This document shows, one piece after another, positions 12,401 to 29,974 of a stretch of 64,000 nt of DNA; position 1 is the first letter of the stretch; each line of letters begins with the position of its first letter. The notes under the pieces were generated by a model. That model saw only the letters and a program-made list of their open reading frames with translations, did not search any database and had not been told where the DNA came from. Position numbers and translations under genes: made by a program. This DNA comes from Rhodamnia argentea (taxonomy: Eukaryota > Streptophyta > Magnoliopsida > Myrtales > Myrtaceae). The stretch covers positions 4,588,001-4,652,000 of the forward strand of contig NC_063157.1 of assembly GCF_020921035.1 (NCBI RefSeq), read 5' to 3'.

Positions 12401-15400
12401 GAAGGAAGAGGACAAATAAAACGAATACTATATGGATAAGATGATGACTTATATATACATATATAGAGGAGAGCGAGGAAAGCTAGCAGCCATCATAGAG
12501 GACGGGTCTTATCCTTACTTCAATCAATAATTGAAATCCTAAAGCACCACCACGAACGCTACGGCGCGATCGTCTCCATCCCGTGGGAACTACGAGATCG
12601 CCCCAAAGACGCCTTCTGCAACATATACTTGGTGGGAGGTTGACAATATGGTCCTATTAGGAAATAAAAGTCAAATAAAGTTCGCCAATTTCTCTCCACG
12701 CTCAGTTGTCAATTTCATGGAAAAACAATGGCAGCTGAACGATTGTGATTTGTTGATTTTTGGGATTTTCTTCTGAAATATGTTTGGTAAGTGAAATTGG
12801 AAACCAAAAAAAGAATGAGAAGAAGAAAAAAATAATAGCGAAACCAAGACCACACTAAACTCGATTTTTATTTTTTTTTTCTGAACATCGGCTTTCCTTT
12901 TATTTTGCCGAACTCTCGTCAAACATTATTACAATAGTATTCGCATCACGGATGAAGCACCTACTCATCACGTTAGTCGTGTTGCACGGCGAGAATAGCG
13001 TTATTTTCTACTGCAAATCTCCGATGCACGGAGTTCCGACTCCGATCGGGAGAGAGAACTTCACAGATCAAGAGGGAGAAAAGATTGGGGAAGGACATTA
13101 GGGATCAATTCTTGAATTAATCACAAAAATCCAGAGTTACTGATGACGGGGACACGGTTGATTATCGTTAGCATCAACATTAGGGATGAGGAACATTAAG
13201 AAGGGAGGAGAGGAGCCCGTCTTGAATAGTAGCAGCGGGTACTGAAGTGGGTACAATTAAAATAAATTAAAATTAAATTATTTATGCAAATTTAAATTTT
13301 AAAAAAAGTAACAGAAAATATTTTTATTATCGATAAAAACATTTTTTTTATTAACTTATTCTTATAAGCGTAAAAATGATGACTAATGATATGCTTTTAA
13401 ATCATTAAGAAGAAGAAGAAGCTCAGAAAAAGTCAACGACCAATAGAGCAATCGGATGGAAAAAGAGAAGGCATTATGGCACGTGCGGAGAAATTGCTCC
13501 GTCCAGTTTCCAAGCAATTTCACCGACATTGCCCATACCCAAAAAATAAATTAAAAAAAAAGCCCTTATTGTATTTGCGCGGCTTCAATGAAATTGCTCA
13601 TTGCAAAAAAAAAAACAAAAAAGACTCTTGCGAAAATACGCCAATTCACCATGTCGAACCATGTCGAGTGATCGGTTCTCGAGTAAGTGTTCCCGACCTA
13701 CAGTCGAGAACCGATCCTCGTGGCTCTCGATTCTAAAGATTCCAAAAAGTTGGAACCAGCCCCATTTTTTTTTTCTTTCCTTTTGCATAATTTTTTTTAA
13801 CAAATAAATTAAAGCACCATTTCGTTACAAAGATATATGCCTGTTAAGTGAGGTTATGTTTTTATTGAAAACTATAATGCGATACTTGTTGGAGGCAAAA
13901 GTATCTTCTTGAATTTTTTTTTCTCTTTCGGCAAAAGGAGCTTCAAAATCGGTTAAAACCGGTTCTCGGGTAGATCTGCTGGTTTTTATGTCGAAATCGG
14001 GAACTAAACTCCATAAATCGATCGGTCCGGACCAGCTCGGTCTAGCACCCGAATTGAACCGAACCCGCTGCTCACCCTAGCGTACAAAGCTTCGGTTTCT
14101 GTGTTGTCGACTTATGCTTCGCACAATGTCTTTGAACCGATTTATCGGCAAAGTACTCCCGATTCAAAGACAAATGCGGTGATGCACGTGTGGAGAAATT
14201 GGTTTGTCCAGTTTCAGTTTCAAAGCAGCCTGCCGCCATTGCCCATAAAAGAAAAGGCAAACCACCTTTTTTTTTTTCCAACCCATGCGCACATGCCGAG
14301 AAGGTAAAGTCCGGCACAAGTGAAAGCTCAGTTGCAAGCTCCAGATCCCGGGTTTTCGACTTGAACTTTCGTAAGAGATTTCTTGACTACGTACGACGAT
14401 CTGCTGAACCGTTCAAACCGGGGGTACCTGACCATCCATCGCCATCGCCATCGCCATCGCCATCGCCATCGAAACGGTAACGTTTCTTCCTTTGCAGTGC
14501 GGAGTTGAAGAAGATCGGTGGTTCTGTACGCATCTGATGATGTCGATCCAAGCACAGAAGAGAAGAGAGACGACTTGGCTTTCGAGTGGCTGTTTCGGAA
14601 GCTTCGCATGTCCGTCCTGCTTGATTCGCCGGCGTTACCGTCATGCGATAACAACACTAATATCCCCTGGGGACGTAGAAACAGTCCTTCCGGGATGAAT
14701 GAAATCTCATCATCCAATTTTCGGATAACCGCCCTCCGAGTTATTATTATCTTTCGCGAGTTGTCCATCCAGCATGACCAAGTCGACGTCGCACGTTCGC
14801 CGAAACGGGGCAATGACTTGGTCGTATTGCTAGTTTTTAAATCCGATATGATTATATCAGGAAGGATTCACGTCGGTGTCTTGACGACGAGCATGTGCTT
14901 GCTTGAACCGTTCAAAGACTCGAACTTGAAGCTTTACTTTGACATCGTCCCGCACAAAACGTATATTCAGTCTGGTTGGAAGACGCAGACGCGCCGTGAA
15001 TCTGCGCTAAGAGTAGTGACCGGTCGGGGCACGGGGTTCCTCTCGGGGAATTTTTGGCCCTCAGGCGTATCGGATTGCTGTTGCATCGCTGGCTGTCTGC
15101 ATCCTCACATAGCGTACCGAATCGAACCGGGCTCTTGATGCATTGAAGGGACCTCTCTGGATTGCAACTTGCGAAATTAACAATTCGGGGTGATAGTAGC
15201 TCCACCGTATTCTTCTGTATTCGCTAAATGATGTCGACTTTACCGGAGTCAAATGTTGTCTGTAACACACATGCGTGTATACGTGCATAGATTGTGACAA
15301 GGAGTTGCTACATGCGGTGAAGTACGCATCTGGGCATGATTCATTTTGATAAGACCGCGCTTCGGCCCGTTTCCTCTCCGCTTTGTTCGGGTCAAAATAA

Positions 15401-15495
15401 ACAGCCTGAGCTCCGTCATAACAGTGCCCGCTTCGAATCTGTCGTCCTTTATTACCAAGAACAGCCGAGCAAGAGGATGAGATAAAGTACAATTG
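9420..15495. other. Long intergenic spacer
   Basis: No gene recognised over 6 kb. It includes a (CATCGC)n microsatellite at about 14437-14471, several poly-A/T runs, and decayed sequence with 'ggttcggttc/cggttctcg' motifs near 13665-14080 that resembles subterminal regions of hAT-type elements. Frames at 14328-15140 on both strands are open but match nothing known to me and overlap each other. Confidence 0.45.
14437..14471. repeat. (CATCGC)n microsatellite
   Basis: Five to six consecutive units of the hexamer CATCGC are visible. Confidence 0.85.
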
Positions 15496-15575
15496 CCATT
15501 CTTAGGTCTTCTAAGGGTAATATTTCTATGCCCGTCGAGTCCGAACTTCTCGAAAGCAGCCTGCGATCTGTAAAA
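15496..15575 (-). pseudogene. Decayed fragment of a CDPK EF-hand exon
   Basis: On the minus strand the translation reads RSQAAFEKFGLDG followed by HRNIT. It aligns without gaps to RSQTAFEKFDLDG then DGYIT in exon 11 of the CPK gene at 18089-18262; 13 of 25 residues match and the DNA is about 70% identical by eye. The calcium-ligating acidic residues are replaced (D to G, D to H), so it is not a working EF-hand. The similarity ends where the TIR element copy B begins (15576). No other CPK exon is detectable nearby. It is a stray exon copy, on the same strand as the intact gene and about 1.8 kb beyond its 3' end. Confidence 0.7.
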
Positions 15576-16607
15576 GCTGCGCATGGTAACCATTCTGTTC
15601 CAAAAAATTAATTCTGATTAAAATGACTTTTTTCGATTCTATTCCTGGATAAGTGTTAGAAAATTAGAACGCGTTTGATAAATGCCCAAAATTTCTGCTT
15701 ACGGAATGGAAACGTATTTGATAACTGCTCAAAATTTCTGTTTCAAAAAGCTGTTTCTCTTCCTAATTTTTTTCGTTTAAGTCAAATAACTATGTAGTTA
15801 CTTTGTAAAATTTCATCGTAAATTGAAGACTAATTTCCAATGCACACTAAATAATTTAAAATACATTATTTTTTTTAGCATGTCATAAATAAAACACAAA
15901 TTTTAATACCTTACGTTTGAAGTTCGATTGAAGTATGTAACAGTTCCCATATTAAGAACTCATTTTTTTCTTTGAATGTTGCGTTATCCATAATACATAC
16001 AAACATAACAGCCGAATAATCAAATTATCCACTGAGAAAAAAAAAATAAATTATCCTCCTTGATACAAAGTACAAGTCATTCACTATCATTTTGCAGCTT
16101 CTGTCCTAAATTCAAGTGGGTGTTTAGCTTTGGCTCCACGTGCGGATGTTTACATTTTGTGGCGCACGGCTACGAGTATATATGTTATCATCCACATGTT
16201 GAATGTCATCATCTTACGTGACATTTTTTCCATAAGAGTGAAATCTATAAAATCTAGAATATTTAGGCCCAAATTTATGAAAATGAGGTCAAACTAGCCA
16301 AATATAAGCTTATGCTTATTATATTTTTAGGAATTTTTTATTTATTTTATTTTTATTAGGTTGAGGGAAAAGTGACGAGAGAAATAAAAGGGAAAAGTGA
16401 GAGATGTGAGACTTCATTTTGTTTTGTGATTCTAAAAAATGATTCTTTTTTCCAGAACCAACTTTATTTTTGTTCTGAATTTTGCTCTAAAACTGAATCT
16501 TATTTTCTAAAACCGATTCCGGGAACAGAATCAGAATCAAATTTATTTGCGTTACCAAACGCGATTCTCATCCTTTTTTGTTCTCAAAATCAGAATCAGA
16601 GAATGAG
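15576..16607. mobile_element. Non-autonomous TIR element, copy B
   Basis: It begins GCTGCGCATGGTAACCATTC and follows copy A (5543-6595) through its whole length with many substitutions and small indels. An internal duplication of about 50 bases near 15670-15740 is absent from copy A. The last bases of the right terminal repeat are missing: similarity stops at GAGAATGAG, so this copy has lost its right terminus. Confidence 0.65.
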
Positions 16608-17393
16608 CAGACCCAAAATACACTGATTGTGCGGTGCTTACATTAAGGAATCGCAGAGCTCGCATATGCTTAGGGAGTAACGACAGGCCGCAAGAGTTGT
16701 AATGACGCGGCTTCTAAGACCGAATCCATAGTGTCGAATCTCATGACGCGAAACAATTGAAATTGATTTAATTATATCAATTCTCGTGACAAATTATTAG
16801 TCGGTATTTGAGAAAAAAGAAAAGTTGAATGATAAAACGACGTCCCGTCATTTGACTTTGCCCTCCCCTCCCTCCCCTTCCAACTCCTCAAAAGCTGACC
16901 ACAAAGGGTCAAATACGCAACCACGTATTGTCAAGAAAACGAACCTTGCTTCGACAATAACACAATATCAAAGAAAAATAAACAGCAGGAGAATAGGTAA
17001 ATGAATTAGATCATACCCGACACAGAACGGTGAGTTCTACAAATGGTTCAGATATAAAAGGTGACATCCATGCTTAAATAATTTGGATAATGATATATGG
17101 CGTTGATTATCAAAAACATAAGCTCTAATCGGAGTTTTAAGTACCGTTTCCCAAAACGATTAATCAAATCTAATAGCTCTCTTCTTCAATGGCAGATGAC
17201 AACGCATTACAATTAGAGTCTATGATAGGTGGTTTTCGAAAACACACATTGTCTCCATGGAGGAGTGATGCACCGGAGGGAAACTTATGAACTTGCATCG
17301 ATACGATACTCATGATCACCACTTACAATTTGTGGGGGAAAACAAGAAGAAAATTCCCGACGCTCCGAACAAGAGAATATACATAGTCCTAAA
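16608..17393. other. 3' flank of the CPK gene
   Basis: No gene is seen. The stretch next to 17394 is presumably the 3' untranslated region of the kinase transcript. Confidence 0.5.
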
Positions 17394-22731
<5,338 letters not shown>

Positions 22732-22754
22732 AACGAAGGAGAAGAGAACCAGAA

Positions 22755-22835
22755 TCAACCGAGTCTTTGGATGTCGTCCAGAGGAATGATTCCGACCATT
22801 TCAGATTCAGTAGATACTGAATGAAGTCCAATCAT
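22755..22835 (-). CDS. Upstream ORF (26 codons) in the CPK leader
   Basis: Reading the minus strand, an ATG at 22835 opens a 26-codon frame (MIGLHSVSTESEMVG, then IIPLDDIQRLG) that ends in TGA at 22757-22755, 23 bases before the kinase ATG. It lies wholly in the second leader exon if the leader intron at 22843-22965 is used, and its ATG is seven bases from that splice junction. Such frames often lower translation of the main frame. Whether the peptide is conserved is unknown. Confidence 0.4.
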   Translation of the reverse strand: MIGLHSVSTESEMVGIIPLDDIQRLG

Positions 22836-22842
22836 TCGTTTC

Positions 22843-22965
22843 CTGAAAACGATGACAGTATAAATATGCAGAGAGAGGAGGAGGAGGAGGAGGAAGAAGG
22901 AGGGAAGAAAGAGGAGGGAGACGGAGGAGGAAGGTGGTGATGGCCGGCGGTCAAAGAAGACTTAC
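22843..22965 (-). other. Probable 5' leader intron of the CPK gene
   Basis: Donor AACAA/GTAAGTC (junction 22966/22965) and acceptor CGTTTTCAG/GAAAC (junction 22843/22842) bracket a CT-rich 123-base segment, which fits a leader intron. Position and splice-site quality are seen directly; use in vivo is inference. Confidence 0.55.
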
Positions 22966-25900
22966 TTGTTTTTACTGAATTTTGATGAGGAAGACGGACG
23001 AGGAGGGAACGAGAAAATGTAAAAATACGGAGAAACGCTAAAATCATTCTTTTTTTTTATTTAATTCGAAAAAGAGTCGTGTCGACTCATGTGTCGATAC
23101 TTTATTAAACATATCAATGAGTACATTAGTTGCATGTACAAGAAAAATTATAATTGATTAATGACATTTCTTAAATATATATATATATACATACACAATT
23201 TAATGTATCAAAATTCACGTCACGAAATGTTATGAATATTCCGTGTAAAAAAATAACGTGAAATGATCGGGTTTGTTAGAGAGTATTTGTAAGAATCGGT
23301 TGGATTGTTCGACGCAAATAGTCAATCGATTATTTTCACGTCGAAAAGTTATAATGTTATTTATAATTTGAACATTATAAAACGCAAATAGTCGATCAAT
23401 TATAATTTGAACATTATAAAAGACAGATTTAAAATATCTCGAGTTAAATTAAATTAAATTAAAAATTCGAAGTCGCAAAATATCAAATTAATGATAATAA
23501 AAATAGAGGCCACTCTTCAAACCGATGTTAAATAAGCAACTTGCTAAAAAAAATTAACTGGAATATGGTTTGTTCTTCTTCTTTTTTAATTTGAACTGTG
23601 GATTCTATCATCTATTTGCAAATTCCTCCCGCGCTCCATGATTAAAGCAAAAAACAAATCTTGGCGAAAGATCGAGCATGAACGAGAAAGCATTTCATTT
23701 CGCGATCATGTGATTGAAGTTGGGGATGTGCCCAGCAGATTTTCAATACCTTTGTCCGATGAAGGTCGCTAAAAAATCAGCTCAAATTTGAGCTGGTCAA
23801 ACACATTCGATTAGAAAAAATGCTAGCAGTTTTTCCAATTGAATGTGTTGGGGGCGTCAAATTTAGACAAGCACCGTCGAAAGATATAACCATAGCAACA
23901 AATAGAGACATCGGTGTGTGCTCATTATCGAAGACGGATTCGGTAATTTACTGCCAATTTTAGTGTGAATAAGTCACGGATATGCTCTTTGAGTGTGTGA
24001 CCTATAACATTATTATGATGATTTCTCTTGTTATCTATAGCTTATTTTGTTTTGTCTTTTGTTTGAAGTTGTCTAGGACTTATCATGTTTCTTTATTGTA
24101 TTTCGAGAAAGTGAATAAAATGTTATTTTGACAAAAAAAAAAACACATTCAATTGATTAGTGGCTCAATCCTAATGTATATCGATGTTTGATAAATATCT
24201 CAAGAGTAGGAATTCGATAATCAATGTGGTTTCCGGGCAGGTGGTCGATGTAGCATAACAACGCCATTTCGATGACAGCTTTTATGGTTTGGTCCAGAGA
24301 AAGAGACTAGTGATGGAGGTGGTTTTGGAGCTTAAGTTAATATAAGTTAGTGCAAAAGGATATCTGAATAGAGGGGAGTGAACCTAATGAGATTGTTGAA
24401 ATACAGGTGGGTGTTGTGTTAGAAAAGTCACAAATCGAAAGATTAGTGTAGTTAATGTCTAATAATTGACCTATAACTTATTGACTTAAACTTTTGAATG
24501 AACATTGGTCTAATTATATGTGTTGATCGGCTCGGACTTTGGGCTCCTTCATGACAATCTTTCTGGATGAAGGTATTGGATTTATGGTGCGCGCTCCCAG
24601 CTTTTTAAATGTTGCAAACGATTTATGGCGTTAGTTGTGTAACATCAATTTTGCATTAACTTGCCCGGTCTCGCGTTGCTTCCCCATGCGGTGCACCCGA
24701 TGCACAAAACAAAATCATAATTTGTATTATATCGAAAGCCGATTGAATTACATATGCTCTTAGTTTTTTCCCCTCTTTCTCCATATGCATCGTGGTAATG
24801 GTACATTCACTAGATTGAGTAACTTGATTAAAGAATGGATTTATGTTTTTTTTTTTTTTTTGCGCCTTAATCTGTAATTCCTATTCATCTTTACTTGTTG
24901 GATCAAAAGAAACTAGTGGGCTAGATGTTTCCGTTTCTAAGGGTTGTTAAAAAAAAAAAAAAATTGCAGCCTCGTATTTCCATAATCTGCTTATCGTAAT
25001 AGATGAAGAAATGCCACATGTACTAACATTTAAACTTTAATTGTCGTTGATAATAAATACAATTTTTATTGACTAATTATTTCAAGTAATACAAGTGATT
25101 TTTTTTTAACAAAAAAAAGGAATATGTTCCGAGTCATTTATTTTTCATGAAATAAACTCAAGTTATAATTTCTCATTAAGCCTTAAATTTGGTTAGAGAA
25201 AACGTTGCTTTCCAAGTGCAAAGTCCACGCAAGTCTCAGCATGAGTAAACCCCCCAAGCAACCTCTCGAAATAGGATTAAGGCATTTTGCCCTCAAGGAA
25301 AGAAAATATAAACTTTAGTCGTATGTTGTAATCAAGTGAATAACGTTGAAGAGGTCATAAAAGATTTGGTCCCACTAAATTAGAACGTTATTATGCCATA
25401 ATTAACACGTGGAGGTTTACTTTGATAAAACATGAATCAAAGGAGGGAAACTCGTGGGCACGTCACGAGTATATCCATGGACCAATATCGATCGAGGATA
25501 AGCTCTGTCTACGTGGTCTATACGTCCTACAAAAAAATTTAGATAAATAATTGCATATAAGTGTGAGCAAGACGAACCGACCGAATTAAGAACCGCTCAG
25601 ACCGGACCGGACTGGTTGGGTTCGGTTCTCGATTTCAAGGGAGAATTGAGCAGCACGGATCGAACCGATTATTTCTTGTTTTTTCGTATTTCTTCAATGT
25701 TGACCTAACAATACATCGGTATTTTTTATTTCTTAAATGCAAACCTAAGTTTAATTGATATATAAAGATTAAAATCCGTGTTACTCACCTACACTAATAA
25801 TCAACCGATTCGATTAGATCATTCGGGAATCGGATCGGATCGGACTCGGCTGGGTTCAGTTCCCTATCCCCGAGTGGAACTAGACCGGAGAGGAAATCGA

Positions 25901-26525
25901 TCATCCCAAATTGCGTCCAGCTCATTGAATGTTTGTTTTTGCCGAGCTTATTGAATGATTTTTCAAGTTGGATGAAGCTACTAACTCGTTTAACACCCCA
26001 AAACGGGTGGTGATGCATGCTTAATGGCAGATGGGAAGTTCGCATATGATCCCAAATCTTTATTGCGATTGAGTTACAATTGAAAATACGTTATCCGGAT
26101 GGATATACCCTACGACGTAATGGGGATCTTGCTCTATTATTGAATATTAATCTTCTTCCATCGTGGGATTAGTACTTGTCTAATCCCTTGTCATTAGCAG
26201 TCTAATCGCGATTATATCAACGACAAAACTTTTTGCATCAAAAGTTCTTTGTCGGATTGTCCGTTCGCTTTTCGAAAAATCAGGAGTTACACCTAAGGAA
26301 AGAATAAATGGTAAAGTGGACCAAAAGTTGAAGAAATTAATTGTTTCATTGCAATTTTTTCATAATAATAATAATAATTTATAATCGATTGTAGCGAACG
26401 ACACGAACTCGCGCGGATATTCCCGACTTTGTCTGTACTTCTTCCGTAACCCTTACATCTATTCATTCATTCCATGTACCACTTTCTTGTATGCTTTTTT
26501 GTTGTGCCCATCTTGATTATATATA
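22966..26525. other. Upstream region of CPK and AT-rich spacer
   Basis: The first 100 bases or so are the likely CPK promoter. The rest is AT-rich with no recognised gene. It contains a poly(A)-tailed retroposon candidate (23815-24143) and, at about 25565-25890, paired GAACCG/CGGTTC-rich stretches that look like a decayed hAT-type element. Confidence 0.45.
23815..24143 (+). mobile_element. Short poly(A)-tailed retroposon candidate
   Basis: An AATAAA signal (24114-24119) is followed by a poly(A) run (24132-24143). The segment is flanked by near-identical direct repeats: AACACATTCGATTAG at 23800-23814 and AACACATTCAATTGATTAG at 24142-24160. A poly(A) end and such a flanking repeat are hallmarks of LINE-driven insertion. 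It has no coding content I recognise, so it may be a SINE, a 5'-truncated LINE or a short processed pseudogene. Confidence 0.4.
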
Positions 26526-27100
26526 TAAAAAAAAGAGGTTCTAGATTTATTGTATTAATACAAATTCAATCTTATGATACGAATTCAGTCTTAAACCTTT
26601 TAATTGAACCAATTTAATTTTAAATCTTTTCGCATTAGTAGCATTCCAGTTCATTCGGCCAATTTAGGGAAGAAATATATGACGTGGACGTTGGCCATTA
26701 TACATGACATGGCCGACACTGAAGTAAATTTTTTTAATAATTTTTAAAAAAAACTTATTCTCATTTCTTTTTGCCGGTGTACGGTCGCTAGCCGGGCGCG
26801 ATCCAATGAGGCTCGGTAAGGTTGACCCTTGCCAGCCATTGGCCATGGCCTATAGCCGGTGGCTAGTGATCGGGCACCGGCAAAAAGAAATGGGGAAGGA
26901 TAAAAAATCAAAAGAATATTCATCGGTCATATCACGTAGGATGACCAACGTCCAGGTAAATGAATTTTTGTATAAATTGGCCGAATATACTGAATTGGTA
27001 CTAATGCAATAAAGATTATGACTAAATCTGTCCAATTAAAAAGTTTATAACTGAATTAATAGCACTGCAATATGTTATAGGATTCTTTTGGTACTTTTCC
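26526..27100. mobile_element. Long-TIR MITE, member 1 (probably Mutator-like)
   Basis: The left arm ('caattcagtcttaaaccttttaa' type text) and the complemented right arm are imperfect inverted repeats of over 100 bases. The core (about 26770-26890) is GC-rich with GCCGGTGGCTAGTGATCGGG-type text. The same arm motifs recur at 33089-33934, 39879-40463 and 41451-41835. Confidence 0.5.
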
Positions 27101-27391
27101 CAAGATATTAAAAAAATTAGAGCAATTTATATTAGCTTAGTCTCTTCGTGCACTACACTAGTTTCCAACAAAGTTCCACCTACTATTATATAACTCGTTC
27201 CTCTATCTCGTGTGATGATAGACTTATACCGTGGAGTATAGTCATTGGTGGCGATTTTCTGATTTCATATGATCGCCTAAGGATAGCGACGACCATGATT
27301 AAGAATGCCAATGCTTTGTGGTGGCTATAGGTCAATGACAAATTGATTTTTGCGCGTCCGTTGACTATACTTTTGGTTCATGACTCCAGCA

Positions 27392-27422
27392 CCATAATAA
27401 TAATAATAATAATAATAATAAT
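27392..27422. repeat. (AAT)n microsatellite
   Basis: About ten consecutive AAT/TAA units are visible. Confidence 0.9.
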
Positions 27423-28574
27423 CGACCGGCCAATAATTTTCTTGCATGAATTATGTTGGTGAGAGTTTTTATTCATTTGATACTGCCACATCGACCACTC
27501 AAGAAGCCGACATCCGGAAAGATTTCTCATTTTTGTTTTGATTAGTTTTCTTATGCTTTTTTTTATTGGGAGTAACCCAACATGTTTGAGATTTGATTTA
27601 AAATATTTCGATGATTGCTCATCAATAATACCTAATAAGAAGGAGTCCTATTATGGTAGGACACTGAAAATGAAGAATACCAGGATTGAATCTGTTTAGG
27701 TAATTGCTCGAATTAGAGGAATTTCAATCAATCGAGGAGATTGGTAATCGACAGGTGGTTGCTAAATCAAATTAGAGAGGACCCTAATATGGTTGGATAT
27801 TTACCACTATAAACAGAGGGCTTGGATGGAGGATTCTCATGATTTTGTATGCACCATAACATACTCCACACAAATCACAAGAGTTCTCAATAATATGTGA
27901 ACACGAGAGATCTTGAGAGTGCATCGAGTGTGTTTTGTGTAAAAGAGACGTGGTTAGAATGTCAATTGCAATCCTTTGATTATAGTGAAACAATTCCTAG
28001 ACCGCCGTCCCGTGAATTTTTTTTTTTCCACATCAGATTTTCCACGTCTCGACTTGATTGCTCCTAAGTGATCGTTTCTCCTCCAAAGTAGTCCGACCAA
28101 TGGTTTTGATATTCAAAGTGACATATCTCGACTTGATTGCTCTTAAATGATCGTTTTTCCTCTACGATAAAAAATTTTGATACTAAAATAAGCGACATAC
28201 GAAAGATATGTCGATTTGAATCTCTTTTTCTTAAGAAAAGCTGATCACGGAGGGTATGCAGGAGAGAGAGAAAGCACTAGGATAGATCATTCGATGGCCA
28301 AGATTCAGTCAATCCACGGCCGGGTGCATGTAAAAGCGCCTCTACAAATGAGATTGTTATATATGTATGCATATATATATCAATTGATTGATTGATTGAT
28401 ATATACGACTTTAGAAATTGAGAAAATTGTATAAACATGATACATGGACCGAGACAAATTAACTGAACTCAGCAGTCTACCTTACAAGAGAAGACAAAAG
28501 TATCCATGCCCCTAAAACCCTAGATCCTCATTGTAATTTCTAGCTAACCAGGATGAGTTAAAATAAAAACATTA

Positions 28575-28905
28575 CAAATTTCAAAATAGGCTCATTGCGC
28601 CGCGAATACCTCTAACTTTTTTGTGTCGCCAAAAATCTTAAACTAGCCCACAATGACACAAACACCCCTAACTTTTTATTTTGTCTCGAAAAAATTCAAG
28701 TTTATACCTGTCTGACTTATATACCCTCTATTTTAGTTCCATCAAGTGTATATTTGTCACAATGGTATAACTTCGGGATTTTTTATGACACAAAAAAAAG
28801 TTTCGGGTATTTATGTCACAATAGGCAAGCTTGAAATTTTTTAGTGACACGACAAGAAAAATTAAGTATTTGTGTCACTATGAGCATATTTTAGGGTCTT
28901 TTATG
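28575..28905. repeat. Long-TIR MITE of about 330 bases
   Basis: The left arm (AAAATAGGCTCATTGCGCCG from 28583, then 'aatacctctaac') pairs with the complement of the right arm (AAAATATGCTCATAGTGACA, then 'aaatacttaat'). The mirror continues through CACAATGACACAAACACCCC against CTATTGTGACATAAATACCC. The two arms make up nearly the whole element, so the transcript would fold into one long hairpin. Confidence 0.55.
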
Positions 28906-29974
28906 GTATTAACTCTAAGGGCAATTACTTTACCCCGTATTCAAAACTCCAGGAAGAAAGTAACGTGAAACACGAAACTTCTATTCTAGGTGAACATCCT
29001 AAATCAACTTAACAAAAAAAGAGTAAAGTAGCAAATCTCAACTTGTCATCTCAATTGAGGCCTAAATGAAATAATCTCATTACCCAACAACTCCTGCTTA
29101 TCTTAGTTGGACCGCCTGCGAACAATACCTATCCCTCGCAATGCATCATGATAGTGACATCTCATCCCGACATTGGAAAACCTTGTGCACGACCGGCGAC
29201 GATTGTAAAGAGAAACATCCTAAGCCTCGTATGTTCGCGAAGTTCGGTCCTAACATGTCACGGCGAACCTACGTTCGATTTTCTTGCTGACTAACCCTAA
29301 TTATCCAAAGGCTTAGGTCTCACGAGATTGCACTCGAATTTCAACATTTCAAAAGAGAAGCAAGCGCGCACGTGGTTTTCCTTTACTTGTGCAAGAAGAA
29401 GTGCACGTGGTTTGACGGGGTAGAAATTAAGGTCGCACATTATTCAGAAACAATTGGACCGTGAGAGGAGTTTTCTACCTCGTGCCTGGAAAAAACCTGA
29501 GCCGCGGGCCCCGCCTTGAGCACAAAATTTTCCACCAAGCTTAACAATTATATATTATTTCGGACTTGTGAAGATTTAAGCTTTCCCATCTGGCCAATAT
29601 AATCTTAAACATTTAATGAAGTCCCGTTTTTAATTAACTTTCGCTGAAAACCGATGACGCGGTCCCACCAACCGTCGCTCGTCCTATATGGTACACCACG
29701 GCGTCAACGGTTTCCGGCGAAAATTAACCTAAAAAAAAGAAATACGCTGAAATTCCACTCAAAAACTTTGGAACAAAATTGACAAAATAACAAAATTTAA
29801 GACTAAGTTACCATTCACATTATAAAATTAGGACTAGTTGGATAATTCAGTCTCTCCTTTTTCTCTTACAAGTGGCGTCCGTGCTTTGGATCTTGTTATG
29901 TCTTGAAGCTCATAATTCGGAGATTCCGAAAAACGTGCGTGTCGGTCCAAGTGATTGACCATTCCATGAATTGG

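Larger units (their letters stand above)
27101..29974. other. AT-rich spacer
   Basis: No recognised gene. It contains an (AAT)n microsatellite, a 79-base tandem duplication of 'tctcgacttgattgctc' segments (starting 28047 and 28126), and a MITE (28575-28905). Confidence 0.45.
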
